From assembly GCA_965365445.1 (NCBI GenBank), contig CBDUBS010000124.1, positions 1 through 10,651 on the forward strand: DNA of 10,651 bases, read 5' to 3'. Every line of letters begins with the position of its first letter. Within the stretch, counting starts at the first letter, position 1. Made by a program: the position numbers and the translations under genes. Positions 1 through 6,919 of this stretch are shown in pieces. The stretch comes from CBDUBS01 sp965365445 (GTDB lineage Bacteria; Bacteroidota; Rhodothermia; Rhodothermales; DASSAV01). A model generated the notes under the pieces. It was not told the DNA's origin. It searched no databases and saw nothing but the letters and a program-made list of their open reading frames with translations.

Positions 1-2
1 AT

Positions 3-1643
3 GTGTTTTGTATCATAAACGGCGTTCTACTTTATAAACGCCTTGCCGCTACGCTTTTGCTGAAGGTAACCTCCACCTCCGGGCTCTGGGAGCCTTTCTG
101 CCGCCGCATCGAAGCATTCCTTCGCGTCGATACGGTTGACATGATGATCGACGGGTACCCCGTCCGGGGGTACCGGAGTCCGGACGCCCCTTCGCTCTGG
201 ATTCGCGATCATTCGGACATGCTTCGTGTCGGGCGGTATTTCGAGGCGGACGTGCGCAGCGCCCCGACGTGCTTCGCGGCTGCGCAGGCCGTCAACGGCC
301 GCATCTACGACTACGTGACCACTTTCCCGGAGAAGAAGCCCTGCGAGCGGGAAAACTGGGAAAAATGGGTGCGCGTGCCGGTCGAGGCCGACGTGGAATA
401 CCGCTTCGTAAAAGCGGTGTATCTCGCGTGGCAGGCCGCCGGAGACGATTCCTGGCTTTCGGCGCTGCTGCCTTCCTGCGAGCGCGCGCTCGTTTACAGC
501 CTGACACACCCCTGGCGCTGGGACGACGTCAACGGCCTCATCAAACGCCCGTATACCATCGACACGTGGGATTTCGACTACACCGCCGGGAGGCACGAGT
601 GGCTGAACTTCCAGATCACGACCGATACGTTCTGGGGACTTTCTCACGCAGATAACAGCGGGTTTTACGAAGCGGCCGTCCTCATGACGGCCATGTGCCG
701 GACGCTCGGGAACGAGGAGGACGCCCGGCGATGGCATCGCACCGCCGAGGGTATCCGGGATCGGGCCAATCAGGTTTTGTTCAACGGGCGGTTTTATACC
801 CATTTTTTCAAGCTCGGCCCGGTGGAGATCGAGGGGGTCGACGAGGCGGAACAGCTCAGCCTGAGCAACCCGATGGCCGTTAACCGGGGGCTGGCAACAC
901 CGGAGATCGCCCGGGCGATTCTGGAGGAATACCGCCGCCGCAGGCAGTCGACGGGCGCTTTCGCCGAGTGGTTCAGCATCGACCCGCCGTTCCCTGACGG
1001 CATTTTCGGGGATGAAAAGCTCGTGGGAGGCGCTTACGTCAACGGAGGCATCATGCCGCTCGTCGGAGGCGAGCTGGCCCTGGCCGCATTCGAGAACGGA
1101 TTTGAGCAGTACGGGCTCGAAACGCTGGAACAGTACCGCGCCCTGATCGAGGAGCGCGGCGAAACGTATCTGTGGTATTTTCCGGACGGCTCGCCGTCGA
1201 GCGTAGAAAAAAGCACGAGTCCGGACGCCATGCCGACAGACGGATGGGGGTCCTCGGCGATGCTGCTGGCCTTTTTGCAGGGCCTGTGCGGCATCACCGA
1301 CCGGTTTCACAGCTTTTCCCGGGTATATCTGGCCCCGCGGTGGGCCGTCACGAATGAAACGGAGGCCGAGGTAACGCTAGGCTATGCCGCCTCCGGGGCT
1401 GCGTTCGGTTATCGGTACCGGCACGAGGCCGCCCACCGGCGCATCGTGCTGGAAATCGAAGCCGAGGAGTCCGAGGTGGCGTTGCACCTGTTGCTGCCGG
1501 AAGGAGCCCGAACCGCCCGCCCGGTGCAGCCGGGCGCCGATACGCCCTCGGAGGTGACGGCCGTAGGGGAGCGGTGCTATCTGGACGCGACGTTCGCGGT
1601 GCGAGGCGCAACGGCGTTGGAGGTGACGTATGGCTTCGATTAG
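3..1643 (+). CDS. Six-hairpin (alpha/alpha)6 glycosidase-like protein, possibly 5'-partial
   Basis: A 546-residue open frame whose conserved-looking part starts near residue 40. Most of it reads as an (alpha/alpha) toroid of the six-hairpin glycosidase superfamily: aromatic-rich helices with acidic clusters in the loops (D187-T-W-D190-F-D192, A216-D217-N-S-G, and E322-W-F-S-I-D327). E322, D327 and the D187-D192 group are candidate catalytic acids. From about residue 430 the sequence changes to beta-type, fitting a C-terminal sandwich. No signal peptide is convincing, so it probably acts in the cytoplasm on an imported oligosaccharide. The start is unsure. GTG at 3 is the first in-frame start, but the first ~60 bases are AT-rich (35 of 60) unlike the rest; an ATG at 141 is in frame, and the gene may begin outside the window. 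Its end overlaps the permease gene by 14 bases, which ties it to the transporter. I cannot assign a GH family. Confidence 0.72.
   Translation: MFCIINGVLLYKRLAATLLLKVTSTSGLWEPFCRRIEAFLRVDTVDMMIDGYPVRGYRSPDAPSLWIRDHSDMLRVGRYFEADVRSAPTCFAAAQAVNGRIYDYVTTFPEKKPCERENWEKWVRVPVEADVEYRFVKAVYLAWQAAGDDSWLSALLPSCERALVYSLTHPWRWDDVNGLIKRPYTIDTWDFDYTAGRHEWLNFQITTDTFWGLSHADNSGFYEAAVLMTAMCRTLGNEEDARRWHRTAEGIRDRANQVLFNGRFYTHFFKLGPVEIEGVDEAEQLSLSNPMAVNRGLATPEIARAILEEYRRRRQSTGAFAEWFSIDPPFPDGIFGDEKLVGGAYVNGGIMPLVGGELALAAFENGFEQYGLETLEQYRALIEERGETYLWYFPDGSPSSVEKSTSPDAMPTDGWGSSAMLLAFLQGLCGITDRFHSFSRVYLAPRWAVTNETEAEVTLGYAASGAAFGYRYRHEAAHRRIVLEIEAEESEVALHLLLPEGARTARPVQPGADTPSEVTAVGERCYLDATFAVRGATALEVTYGFD
21..42. repeat. 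Short inverted repeat in AT-rich left edge
   Basis: GGCGTT at 21-26 and AACGCC at 37-42 are perfect inverted copies around a 10-base AT-rich loop. They lie in the only AT-rich stretch of the window. It could be a small operator-like or hairpin element if the first ~60 bases are really upstream DNA, or chance if they are coding. Confidence 0.25.
1619..1626 (+). promoter_or_regulatory. Ribosome binding site of the first permease gene
   Basis: GGAGGTGA, a full anti-16S match, with the GGAGG core six bases before ATG 1630. It lies inside the 3' end of the upstream glycosidase-like gene. It supports ATG 1630 over the in-frame ATG at 1645 and explains how this gene is translated despite the 14-base overlap. 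Confidence 0.8.
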
Positions 1644-2520
1644 CATGGCCCTGCCCCGGAAACAACTCGGACGGGATACCGGCGCGGCTTACCTGATGCT
1701 GATCCCGGTGATCGTGTTTTTCGTGCTGTTCCAGTACTATCCGATCATCAAGAGCTTCGTCATCAGTTTTCAGGAATACGGCCTGCTCCGGCGCGAGACA
1801 CCGTTCATCGGGTTCGAGAACTACGTTCAGCAATTCCGGGACCCCCTGTTTCTGTCGGCACTGTGGAACACGCTCGTATTCGTAGCCGTCACGGTGGGGG
1901 TGGGGGTGATCCTGGCGCTCATCCTGGCGGTGCTCGTCGAGCAGACCGGCCGGTGGGCGAAAGTCTACCGCACGCTGTATTTCATCCCGGTCGTCACGTC
2001 GCTGCTGGCGGCTTCGATGGTATGGCGTTGGCTGTATGCCTCCAACGGCCTGTTCAACTTTCTGCTCACGATGGTAGGGCTTTCACCGCAGGCGTGGCTG
2101 CTCAGCGAGAGCCTGGCGAACCCCTCGCTGATGGCGCTGACGGTCTGGAAGAACCTCGGATTCGACCTCATCCTGTTTTCGGCGGCCCTGCAAAGCATCC
2201 CGGCGGATTACTACGAGGCGTCCAGCCTGGAGGGGGCCACGGCTACCGAAAACTTCTGGTACATCACGCTGCCGCAGCTCCGTCCGATCGTGCTGCTGGT
2301 GTTCATCACGGCAGTCATCCGGTCGTTTCAGGTATTTACCATCGTACTCGCCATGACCCAGGGCGGCCCGATCAACGCCACCCGGACGCTCGTGTATCAC
2401 GTGTACGAACAGGGCATCCAGTACGACGAGATGGGGTATGCTTCGGCGGCGGCGGTCATCCTGCTGCTGATCGTCGGGGCGCTCACCCTGTTCCAGATGC
2501 GCATGGGACGAGAAAAGTAA
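1630..2520 (+). CDS. ABC sugar transporter permease, MalF/UgpA type
   Basis: A 296-residue inner-membrane permease of the carbohydrate uptake (CUT1) ABC family, which moves a sugar delivered by a binding protein. Six hydrophobic helices are visible at roughly residues 19-40, 78-104, 113-135, 160-185, 218-240 and 268-288. The cytoplasmic EAA loop that docks on the ATPase is clear at about 194-217, starting Y-Y-E-A-S-S-L-E-G-A and ending L-P-Q-L-R-P. Length and layout are normal for the family. A strong ribosome site at 1619-1626 fixes the start. The partner permease is not adjacent: a PLP enzyme gene (2529-3815) sits between them. The substrate cannot be read from the sequence. Confidence 0.95.
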   Translation: MASISMALPRKQLGRDTGAAYLMLIPVIVFFVLFQYYPIIKSFVISFQEYGLLRRETPFIGFENYVQQFRDPLFLSALWNTLVFVAVTVGVGVILALILAVLVEQTGRWAKVYRTLYFIPVVTSLLAASMVWRWLYASNGLFNFLLTMVGLSPQAWLLSESLANPSLMALTVWKNLGFDLILFSAALQSIPADYYEASSLEGATATENFWYITLPQLRPIVLLVFITAVIRSFQVFTIVLAMTQGGPINATRTLVYHVYEQGIQYDEMGYASAAAVILLLIVGALTLFQMRMGREK

Positions 2521-2528
2521 CCCGAAGA

Positions 2529-3815
2529 ATGAGCCACAGCCGAAGATCATTTCTCCAACAGGTAGGGCGGGGGACGCTCGCCCTCGGGGCGGCGACGGTC
2601 GTGGGCGCCGCCAATCCGCCTCCCCAATGGCCGCCCCCGAACGGGCCGGCCGACGAAGCATTCTGGGAGCTCGTCCGGTGGCAGTACCCGGTCACCCGGG
2701 AGCGCATATACTTCAACACCGGCGGCCTCGGACCGGCGTCGTACCCGGTGCTCGGAACGGTCGATGTCACCACGATGGCCCTTCAGCGGCTCTCCGAAAC
2801 CGGCCACGACATCCTGGAAGCGGCGCGGGAGCCTGCGGCCCGGTTTTTCGGGGTGCAGCCGTCCGAGGTGGCTTTCCTGCGCAACGCCACCGAGGGCAAC
2901 TCGACCGTAGCTTCCGGGCTGCGGCTCAAAAAGGGCGACGAGGTCATTTTCGAAACCCACGCCCACCCCGGCGGGGCGGTACCCTGGATGAGCCGCGCCA
3001 AACAGGAGGGCCTGAAAATCCGGGTATTCGAGCCCGATCCGACCAGCGAGGCCGGCAACCTGGAGCGCATCGCCCGCCTCATCAACGGGCGCACGCGCGT
3101 CATTCAGGTGAGCCACGTCACGGCGCCCACGGGCATCCGGTTCCCGGTGAAACAGATCGCCCGGCTGGCTCGCGACCGCAACCTGTGGTTCCACATCGAC
3201 GGGGCGCAATCCGCCGGGATGTTCCCCTTCGACTTGAAGGACATCGGGTGCGACTCGTACGCCACAAGCGGGCACAAGTGGATGGGCGCTCCGCACGGCA
3301 CCGGATTGTTGTACGTTCGGGCGGACCGCTTCGATGAAGTGGCGCCCACGGAAGTCGGCGCCTATTCGGACGCCGGAGAGGGGGCCTACCGCATCCCGGA
3401 CGTGCTGGAGTACGCTCCCCGGGCGCAACGCTACGAGCCCGGCACCCGGAATGCGGCGCTGGTAGCGGGTTTTCTGGAAGCCGTCCGCTTCCTGGAGCGC
3501 ATCGGCATGGAGCGGGTGGCTGCAAGGGGGCAGGCTCTCGCCGCCAGCTTGCAAGCCGGGCTGAAAAACATCCCCGGCGTAACCGTGCTCACTCCCGAAT
3601 TGCCGACCCTCTCCGGTTCGATCACCACGTTCAAGACGGACCGGGCGCCCTACGGCGTCCTGTTCGAGCACCTGCTTCGCGAGCACAACATGCGGTGCCG
3701 GGTCGTGACGGAACAGGGCATCGACGCCCTGCGTGTTTCCACGCACCTGTTCAATACGCCGTCCGAAGTCGATCGGCTCGTGGAAGCCGTTACGGCGCTC
3801 CTTCAAAAATCCTAG
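2529..3815 (+). CDS. Tat-exported class V PLP-dependent aminotransferase-fold enzyme
   Basis: A 428-residue PLP enzyme of the class V aminotransferase fold (CsdA, isopenicillin N epimerase-like). The N-terminus carries a twin-arginine signal, S4-R-R-S-F-L9, followed by a hydrophobic stretch to about residue 28, so the folded holoenzyme should be exported. Visible cofactor residues are N119-A-T-E-G123 (phosphate loop), H144-A-H146 (ring stacking region), D224 in H-I-D-G-A-Q227 (pyridine nitrogen), and K250 in S-G-H-K-W (Schiff base). Y302-E-P-G-T-R-N and R402 in L-R-V-S-T-H fit substrate-carboxylate binding. All key residues look intact, so it is probably active, but transaminase, epimerase and lyase activities cannot be told apart. 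ATG 2529 is eight bases after the permease stop and gives the Tat motif at the right place; upstream in-frame sequence only shadows the permease. The ribosome site is weak. The second permease starts eight bases after it. Confidence 0.92.
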   Translation: MSHSRRSFLQQVGRGTLALGAATVVGAANPPPQWPPPNGPADEAFWELVRWQYPVTRERIYFNTGGLGPASYPVLGTVDVTTMALQRLSETGHDILEAAREPAARFFGVQPSEVAFLRNATEGNSTVASGLRLKKGDEVIFETHAHPGGAVPWMSRAKQEGLKIRVFEPDPTSEAGNLERIARLINGRTRVIQVSHVTAPTGIRFPVKQIARLARDRNLWFHIDGAQSAGMFPFDLKDIGCDSYATSGHKWMGAPHGTGLLYVRADRFDEVAPTEVGAYSDAGEGAYRIPDVLEYAPRAQRYEPGTRNAALVAGFLEAVRFLERIGMERVAARGQALAASLQAGLKNIPGVTVLTPELPTLSGSITTFKTDRAPYGVLFEHLLREHNMRCRVVTEQGIDALRVSTHLFNTPSEVDRLVEAVTALLQKS

Positions 3816-3818
3816 AGG
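3814..3818 (+). promoter_or_regulatory. Ribosome binding site of the second permease gene
   Basis: AGAGG overlaps the TAG stop of the PLP enzyme and ends five bases before ATG 3824. It favours this start over longer in-frame readings back to 3695, which merely overlap the PLP gene. Confidence 0.55.
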
Positions 3819-3823
3819 CCCCG

Positions 3824-4765
3824 ATGCTAGGCAGACCCCTGAGCCCCCCGGCCGAAGCGGAGGCCGCCCGACAGGTCGGGCTTCGCGACAAAACCCCCTA
3901 TCGGTGGCTCTACCGCTTGCCGCGGTGGGAGGGGGTGCTCATCCATGCCGTTCTCATCATTGGCGGCATCATGATGGTCGGGCCGCTCATCTGGATGGTG
4001 CTTACGTCGCTCAAAACACCGGCCAATGCCGAGGCGTTTTTCCAGACCCCCCGGCAGCTCTGGGCGGTGCTGCGCAACATGCTCCCGCAACCCCTGGTCT
4101 GGGATAATTACGAGGCCGTTTTCACTGAACGGCCTATGTTCCGCTACTACTTTAACAGCGCGGCCTATACCCTGCTCCGAATGATTCCGTCGCTGTTCCT
4201 GTGTTCGATGGCCGGGTATGTGTTCGCCAAGATGAAATTCCCCGGACGCGACCTCATCTTCGCCGCCATCATTATCACCATGATGGTGCCGTTCCAGATC
4301 AAGATGCTCACCCTGTACGAAATGATGGTTCAGTTCGGCTGGGTGGATACCTACTGGGCAGTCGTGGTGACCGGGCTGCTCGAACCGTTCGGCATCTTTC
4401 TGTTCCGCCAGACTATCCAGGGCATCCCGGACGACCTGCTCGATGCGGCCCGGGTTGACGGCAGCGGTCCCTTGCGGACGTATTTCAGCGTCATCCTGCC
4501 GCTCATCCGCCCGACGCTCGCCGCCTACAGTATCTTCTTGTTCATGTGGTCCTGGAGCGATTTTCTCTGGCCGCTCATCGTCATCAATTCCGAGTTGCTC
4601 AAACCCATCGAGGTCGGCATCCTGGGCTTCTCGGACATCAACAACCCCGAGTATACCAAAATGATGGCCGCTTCCACGGTAGCCGTAGCGCCCATCATCG
4701 TGTTCTTCCTGCTGATGCAGCGGCAGTTCATTCGCGGCGTCACGATGACCGGCATCAAAGGATAG
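3824..4765 (+). CDS. ABC sugar transporter permease, MalG/UgpE type
   Basis: A 313-residue inner-membrane permease, the second half of the CUT1 transporter. It has a ~35-residue cytoplasmic N-terminus, then hydrophobic helices near 37-60, 110-132, 143-160, 170-195, 232-250 and 280-300. The EAA loop is near 203-227, with D-D-L-L-D207-A-A-R-V-D-G and ending I-L-P-L-I-R-P. The C-terminus (R-Q-F-I-R-G-V-T-M-T-G-I-K-G) is the usual MalG-type ending. ATG 3824 has a ribosome site that overlaps the upstream stop. The binding-protein gene follows after 13 bases. Together with the permease at 1630-2520 it would form the membrane channel; the ATPase must be encoded elsewhere or outside the window. Confidence 0.95.
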   Translation: MLGRPLSPPAEAEAARQVGLRDKTPYRWLYRLPRWEGVLIHAVLIIGGIMMVGPLIWMVLTSLKTPANAEAFFQTPRQLWAVLRNMLPQPLVWDNYEAVFTERPMFRYYFNSAAYTLLRMIPSLFLCSMAGYVFAKMKFPGRDLIFAAIIITMMVPFQIKMLTLYEMMVQFGWVDTYWAVVVTGLLEPFGIFLFRQTIQGIPDDLLDAARVDGSGPLRTYFSVILPLIRPTLAAYSIFLFMWSWSDFLWPLIVINSELLKPIEVGILGFSDINNPEYTKMMAASTVAVAPIIVFFLLMQRQFIRGVTMTGIKG

Positions 4766-4770
4766 CCCGA

Positions 4771-4806
4771 ATGGCATCATGGTTCGCAACCGCACCCTCC
4801 ACATAA
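4771..4806 (+). other. Possible 11-codon leader ORF overlapping the binding-protein start
   Basis: ATG at 4771 opens an 11-codon frame ending TAA 4804-4806. It overlaps the binding-protein start (4779) out of frame. The best Shine-Dalgarno-like sequence here, AAAGGA at 4757-4762, is spaced eight bases from this ATG but 16 from the real one. It may compete with or feed the main start by re-initiation, or be chance. Confidence 0.2.
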
Positions 4807-6101
4807 CCCCCGGCATCGTCGCGATGTGGCTGGCCTTGCTGGCGGCGGTGGGTTGCCGTTCCGAGAACACAGGCATCGGGCCCGACGGGCGGAAGCAGAT
4901 CCGGGTGTTTTTGCTGCTCATATCCACCCGGCAGAACGAATTCTATTCCTGGGCCGAACAGGAATACGAGCGCCGCCACCCGGATACCGACATCATCATC
5001 GAGCAATTTCCGGGGTCGTCGCTGAAGGACTTCGAGGTAAAGCTCCGCCTGCGTTTCGCCAGCCGTCAGGCGCCGGATATTTTCGTCGCCCATCAGAACG
5101 TAACGACGGAATTCTCCCGGCTCGATTTGCTCCAGCCCGCCCCGGACTTCATCGAGCGCATGGTCCGCGAAAACAGCCTCAACGAATCCATCCGGGATGC
5201 GGCCTACCACCACGGCGTCTGCTACGGCATCGTCTCCGATGCCACCTGGACGGCCCTGTATTACAACAAAGCCATGTTCCGCGAGGCCGGACTCGACCCC
5301 GACCGTCCACCGCTCACCTGGGACGAGCTGGTCTCGTACGCCGACCGGCTCACCGTCCGCTCGCCCAACGGGTCGGTGGTGCGGGCCGGCTTCTCGCTCA
5401 GGAAAACCGGCTTCAAGCCCGGCACGGCGGATAAGTGGTTCACGTTCGTGCTATCGGCCGGCGGCGAAGCATTCAACCCGCAGGGATCCGAAGCCCGGTT
5501 CGCCGGCCCGGCCGGGCTTGCCGCCGCCGGCCTGTACACCGAGATGCTGTTCGACCGCCGCATCGACTCCATCGACATGGAGGGCGACCAACAGGGCTTC
5601 GGCCAGGGCCGGGTAGCCATGTTCATCCGCGAGATGCACGTCATCCGGTGGCTTCAGGAGCACTACCCCCACATCGAGTTCGGCGTCGGGCCCATCCCGG
5701 CGCTCGACCGCTCGCTGAGCGCCGGGGGCGCGTATCTGTGGGTGGTCAGCCGGGACGCGCTGCAACCCGAAGCGGCCTGGCGGTTCATCGAGTTTCTGAT
5801 GTCCGACGACGTGTACCGGCGGTATGTGGAAATCGGCGGCATCATGCCCGTGACCAGATCGGTTGCTTCGCTGCCGCAGTACAGCCGGGACCCCTATCTA
5901 CGCGTGTTCATTGATCAGCCTTGGGAGGCCATCGGCCTGTTTCCGCACGACCAGCAAGCCATGGAAATCATCGGCCAGTACGTGGAACGGCTGGCTTACG
6001 GTCGCATCGGCCCGAAGGAGATGGTTTACCGTGCCGCTCGCGACGTGAACGCGCTACTGGAACGCAACAAAAAAGAACCCGATACACCGAATGAGCGCTA
6101 G
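4779..6101 (+). CDS. Extracellular sugar-binding lipoprotein (ABC family 1 solute-binding protein)
   Basis: A 440-residue substrate-binding protein of the UgpB/MalE class that delivers the sugar to the two permeases. A hydrophobic segment at residues 12-25 ends in a lipobox A-V-G-C26, so it should be processed by signal peptidase II and anchored by lipid. Family hallmarks follow: an L-Y-Y-N-K segment near 158-164, P178-L-T-W-D-E-L184, and a G-V-G-P-I-P segment before the C-terminal lobe. Length is normal for the class. ATG 4779 yields the lipoprotein signal; the nearby ATG 4771 is in another frame. It lies 13 bases after the second permease, and its last 11 bases overlap the TIM-barrel gene, so both are probably translationally linked. 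The ligand is unknown; family 1 proteins usually bind oligosaccharides or glycosides. Confidence 0.95.
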   Translation: MVRNRTLHITPGIVAMWLALLAAVGCRSENTGIGPDGRKQIRVFLLLISTRQNEFYSWAEQEYERRHPDTDIIIEQFPGSSLKDFEVKLRLRFASRQAPDIFVAHQNVTTEFSRLDLLQPAPDFIERMVRENSLNESIRDAAYHHGVCYGIVSDATWTALYYNKAMFREAGLDPDRPPLTWDELVSYADRLTVRSPNGSVVRAGFSLRKTGFKPGTADKWFTFVLSAGGEAFNPQGSEARFAGPAGLAAAGLYTEMLFDRRIDSIDMEGDQQGFGQGRVAMFIREMHVIRWLQEHYPHIEFGVGPIPALDRSLSAGGAYLWVVSRDALQPEAAWRFIEFLMSDDVYRRYVEIGGIMPVTRSVASLPQYSRDPYLRVFIDQPWEAIGLFPHDQQAMEIIGQYVERLAYGRIGPKEMVYRAARDVNALLERNKKEPDTPNER

Positions 6102-6903
6102 AACACTGGACGTCGGCATCGTAACCGACGAAGTTTCCCGCAACCTCGCCGAGGCCCTCGAGTTGTGCCTTGGCTGGGGAATTACCCGTTTTGAATTACG
6201 CGAAGGTAGCCTTCGGCGCTACCCGCACTTTACTCCCGAAGAAATCCGCCTCCTTGAAAACCTTCCTTCTCAGGGAGGGCGTATTACGGCGGTATCGCCG
6301 GGCATCTTCAAGGGAGCGGCCGGCGACGAAGCTCGCACGCGCGAAGAAATCGAGAACACCCTTCCCCGGTCGCTGGAACTGGCTCAGGGATTCGGTTGCC
6401 CAGTTCTGATCGTATTCGGATTCGAGCGCTATGCCGACGAACCCGCGGCGGACAGGCTCAGGGCGATGAAAGCATTCGAAACGGCTGCCGAAAAAGCCGA
6501 AGCGGCCGGCATGACGGCCGCCATCGAAAACGAGCCGAACTTCTGGGTAGACCTTCCCGCAGAGGAAGCCGCCCTGCTGGAGGAGATCGGCCACCCGGCC
6601 CTGAAAGCCAACTGGGACCCGGCCAACCTGCAATGGGGTGGGCGCGTGCCCGAGTACGAAGATTTTCTGCGCCTTCAGCCTCATCTCGCCAACCTGCACG
6701 TAAAGGATTACGCTCCGAGCCGGCCGGAGCGGTTGTGGCCGCCGGTAGGGCAGGGCGAAATGCGGTGGCCGGAGATCCTGCACTGGGTTTATGAAGAATC
6801 CGATCTGCCTCACGTCACCCTGGAAACGCACTGCCTGCCGCCGGTCGAAAGCTCCCTCCAGAGCCTGGAGTACCTGCGCGAGACGCTCCAACGCATACGG
6901 TAA
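6091..6903 (+). CDS. Xylose-isomerase-like TIM-barrel sugar isomerase/epimerase
   Basis: A 270-residue single-domain protein of the AP endonuclease 2 / xylose-isomerase-like TIM-barrel superfamily. The four metal-ligand positions are in place: E146 (I-E-N-E, with E148 next to it), D176 in N-W-D-P-A-N, H203 in L-H-V-K-D, and E245 in L-E-T-H. This predicts a divalent-metal enzyme that isomerises or epimerises a sugar, or breaks a 3-keto sugar bond by beta-elimination as some family members do. No signal peptide, so cytoplasmic. Start ATG 6091 overlaps the binding-protein gene by 11 bases with no clear ribosome site, suggesting coupling. The oxidoreductase gene follows after 16 bases, a common pairing. 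The first third is somewhat less GC-rich than its neighbours, without other signs of transfer. Confidence 0.9.
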   Translation: MSARTLDVGIVTDEVSRNLAEALELCLGWGITRFELREGSLRRYPHFTPEEIRLLENLPSQGGRITAVSPGIFKGAAGDEARTREEIENTLPRSLELAQGFGCPVLIVFGFERYADEPAADRLRAMKAFETAAEKAEAAGMTAAIENEPNFWVDLPAEEAALLEEIGHPALKANWDPANLQWGGRVPEYEDFLRLQPHLANLHVKDYAPSRPERLWPPVGQGEMRWPEILHWVYEESDLPHVTLETHCLPPVESSLQSLEYLRETLQRIR

Positions 6904-6919
6904 CCGTTCCGTGAAAACC

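Noticed and set aside
27..1310. Long minus-strand open frame (427 codons) opposite the glycosidase-like gene
   Set aside because: It mirrors the codon pattern of the + strand gene, as expected in GC-rich DNA, and shows no recognisable domain; the + strand protein is coherent.
1863..2528. N-terminal extension of the PLP enzyme by 222 codons
   Set aside because: It is an out-of-frame reading of the permease gene, and it would bury the Tat signal that sits exactly after ATG 2529.
2547..3806. Long minus-strand open frame (419 codons) opposite the PLP enzyme
   Set aside because: The + strand has all PLP-binding motifs in order; the antisense translation is low-complexity with many His, Arg and Gly.
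3827..4927. Minus-strand open frame (366 codons) opposite the second permease and the binding-protein start
   Set aside because: Its translation is rich in Asp, Glu and His, typical for the complement of membrane-protein codons, and has no domain.
6791..6919. N-terminal extension of the oxidoreductase
   Set aside because: It overlaps the TIM-barrel gene in another frame, and the Rossmann strand begins right after ATG 6920.
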